A stretch of DNA of 64,000 bases from Bogoriella caseilytica. Its GTDB lineage: Bacteria > Actinomycetota > Actinomycetes > Actinomycetales > Actinomycetaceae. The notes beneath the pieces are model-generated. The model ran no database searches. It saw nothing but the letters and a program-made list of their open reading frames with translations, and was not told the origin of the DNA. Below, one piece after another: positions 62,642 through 64,000 of this stretch; position 1 is the stretch's first letter, and the number at the start of each line of letters is the position of its first letter. The position numbers and the translations under genes were made by a program. The DNA is taken from the NCBI RefSeq assembly GCF_003752405.1, contig NZ_RKHK01000001.1, positions 2,604,001 through 2,668,000 on the forward strand. Reading direction: 5' to 3'.

Positions 62642-63481
62642 ATGGCGAACTACACCGCCGCTGACATCAAGGCCCTGCGCGAGAAGACCGGCGCGGGCAT
62701 GCTCGACGTCAAGAAGGCTCTCGACGAGGCCGACGGCGACCAGGAGAAGGCGCTGGAGATCATCCGCGTCAAGGGCCTCAAGGGCGTTGCCAAGCGTGAG
62801 GGCCGCACCGTGGGTGAGGGCCTCGTGGCCGCCGAGGTCGTCTCGACCGACTCCGGTGAGACCGGCGTCCTGGTCGAGGTGAACGCCGAGACCGACTTCG
62901 TGGTCAAGAACGAGCAGTTCATCGCCTTCTCCGAGAAGGTCCTGGCCGCGGCAGTGTCCTCCGGAGCCGAGGACGTCGAGGCGCTGCTCAGCGCCCCGAC
63001 CGAGGGCGGCACCGTCAAGGATCTGCTGGACAACACTGCCGCGACGCTGGGCGAGAAGATCGTGATCAACCGGATCGAGCGCGTTTCCGGTGAGAAGGTC
63101 GCCACCTACCTGCACCGCACGGCCAAGGACCTGCCCCCCTCGGTGGGCGTCCTGGTGGCCACGGACGCCGCTGGCGCCTCCGTCGGTCGCGACGTGGCCA
63201 TGCATGTGGCTGCCTACTCCCCGAACTTCCTCTCCCGCGACGAGGTCCCCGCCGACGTCGTCGCCAACGAGGAGCGCATCGCGGAGGAGACCGCTCGCAA
63301 CGAGAACAAGCCCGAGCAGGCGCTGCCCAAGATCGTTCAGGGGCGCGTCAACGGCTTCTACAAGGAGAACGTGCTGGTCGACCAGCCCTTCGCCAAGGAG
63401 CCGAAGAAGACCGTCGGCGCCGTCGTGAGTGAGGCTGGTGGCACCATCACCGGCTTCGTCCGCATCCGCGTCGGATCCTGA
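62642..63481 (+). CDS. tsf: Elongation factor Ts
   Basis: 279 residues. Exchanges GDP for GTP on EF-Tu. UBA-like N-terminus (ANYTAADIKALREKTGAGML, DVKKALDEADGDQEKALEII), then EGLVAAEVVSTDSGETGVLV, EVNAETDFVVKNEQFIAFSE (the TDFV motif that contacts EF-Tu) and the C-terminal dimer-like domain with GVLVATDAAGASVGRDVAMH and VEEI-like PADVVANEERIAEETARNEN. ATG at 62642 follows GAGGAT. A strong hairpin ends the operon. Confidence 0.97.
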   Translation: MANYTAADIKALREKTGAGMLDVKKALDEADGDQEKALEIIRVKGLKGVAKREGRTVGEGLVAAEVVSTDSGETGVLVEVNAETDFVVKNEQFIAFSEKVLAAAVSSGAEDVEALLSAPTEGGTVKDLLDNTAATLGEKIVINRIERVSGEKVATYLHRTAKDLPPSVGVLVATDAAGASVGRDVAMHVAAYSPNFLSRDEVPADVVANEERIAEETARNENKPEQALPKIVQGRVNGFYKENVLVDQPFAKEPKKTVGAVVSEAGGTITGFVRIRVGS

Positions 63482-63487
63482 GTGATC

Positions 63488-63522
63488 CTCGGCCCCGGTT
63501 CCCTCGTGGAACCGGGGCCGAG
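63488..63522 (+). terminator. Terminator after tsf
   Basis: A perfect 15-bp stem (CTCGGCCCCGGTTCC, loop CTCGT) starts six bases after the tsf stop codon. No T-tract follows, as for the other high-GC hairpins here. Confidence 0.85.
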
Positions 63523-63641
63523 TCGCATCTCCACACCTCCGGCGGGGCGCCCGCGGGACCGGTCCTGCCGGTTGCTCAGCGCGCTGGCCCGCCGGGGAGC
63601 AGGCACTATGAGAGCCCGGTTCGCCGAAGAAGAGGATGGTC

Positions 63642-64000
63642 ATGACTGACTCCGAGGGCGCCCCCACGGCACCCCTGACACCCCCGCATGGTCCCGCTGT
63701 CCCGCCACGACGGGGTGAGCCGGCCCGTGGCCGCCGTGTTTTGCTCAAGCTTTCCGGTGAGGTCTTCGGCGGCGGCAAGGTCGGGCTCGACCCCGATGTG
63801 GTGGCCGGTATCGCTCGCCAGGTCGCGGCCGCGGTTCCCGAGGTGCAGGTGGCCATCGTGGTGGGCGGCGGGAACTTCTTCCGCGGCGCCGAACTGTCCC
63901 AGCGCGGCATCGACCGGGCACGCGCGGACTACATGGGGATGCTCGGCACCGTCATGAACGCGCTCGCCCTGCAGGACTTCCTGGAACAGGCCGGCGTGCG
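63642..64000 (+). CDS. pyrH: UMP kinase, N-terminal part; cut by window edge
   Basis: The frame is open to the window end (about 119 residues). Phosphorylates UMP to UDP. After a ~32-residue Pro-rich extension ([20 protein letters not shown]) comes the amino acid kinase core: [40 protein letters not shown], and [20 protein letters not shown], which matches UMP kinase and its place after tsf. The ATG at 63642 has AGAGG six bases upstream; an in-frame ATG at 63636 is too close to it. The gap to tsf holds a possible -10 (TATGAG, 63608-63613). Confidence 0.93.
   Translation, partial: MTDSEGAPTAPLTPPHGPAVPPRRGEPARGRRVLLKLSGEVFGGGKVGLDPDVVAGIARQVAAAVPEVQVAIVVGGGNFFRGAELSQRGIDRARADYMGMLGTVMNALALQDFLEQAGV

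Overview
The window is chromosomal DNA from a high-GC actinobacterium. The GC-biased third positions, frequent GTG starts, long chains of 4-base overlaps (ATGA, GTGA), an ileS T-box of the actinobacterial type and the gene order all point there. The order smc-ftsY-amtB-glnK-glnD-ffh-amidohydrolase ... rpsP-KH-rimM-trmD-rplS-lepB-rnhB-DUF2469 ... yraN-comM-dprA-xerC ... M23-rpsB-tsf-pyrH follows the Mycobacterium tuberculosis Rv2922c-Rv2883c block as I remember it. A member of the Micrococcales (Ruania/Beutenbergia/Georgenia-like) is my guess; the sequence alone does not fix the genus.

Layout. 1-3510 (minus): the edge of an ABC importer that looks like the proposed F420-0 transporter, a secreted nuclease-fold protein that has lost its catalytic residues, and proC. 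3662-7213: a large wall-anchored ExeM/NucH-type nuclease. 7283-20509: T-box-ileS, folC, a dhaKLM phosphotransfer set inserted before DUF4233-ndk, then smc and ftsY. 20521-21401 (minus): a small XRE regulator with a membrane protein and a palindromic operator. 21607-25160: the nitrogen module amtB-glnK-glnD with a GlnR-type site; GlnD lacks its ACT sensor region. 25470-28171: ffh and an amidohydrolase.

28180-41636 is accessory: a ROK repressor facing a ribose-type ABC importer with two TIM-barrel isomerase/epimerases and a Gfo/Idh/MocA dehydrogenase (import and oxidation/isomerisation of an unidentified sugar or polyol), followed by a YtrA-type GntR regulator with a 36-bp palindromic operator and two ABC efflux modules. 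41842-46587 returns to the conserved translation/secretion block. 46639-49538 is an envelope operon: DUF4397 protein, lipoprotein class F sortase, ECF sigma factor and RskA-like anti-sigma, with a SigK-like promoter in front. 49684-54186 is yraN-comM-dprA, an AlkZ-family remnant and xerC. 54239-57147 (minus) is a PspA/TPM stress pair, 57359-57979 an M23 peptidase, and 58163-60933 (minus) an isolated three-gene FtsX/MacB-like ABC exporter of less GC-rich sequence. 61555-64000 is rpsB-tsf-pyrH with a long structured rpsB leader.

The genes that stand out are the self-regulated sigma/sortase operon, GlnD without ACT domains, the catalytically dead EEP protein, the AlkZ fragment in frame behind dprA, and the orphan ABC cassette. 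No CRISPR array, transposase, rRNA or tRNA was seen.
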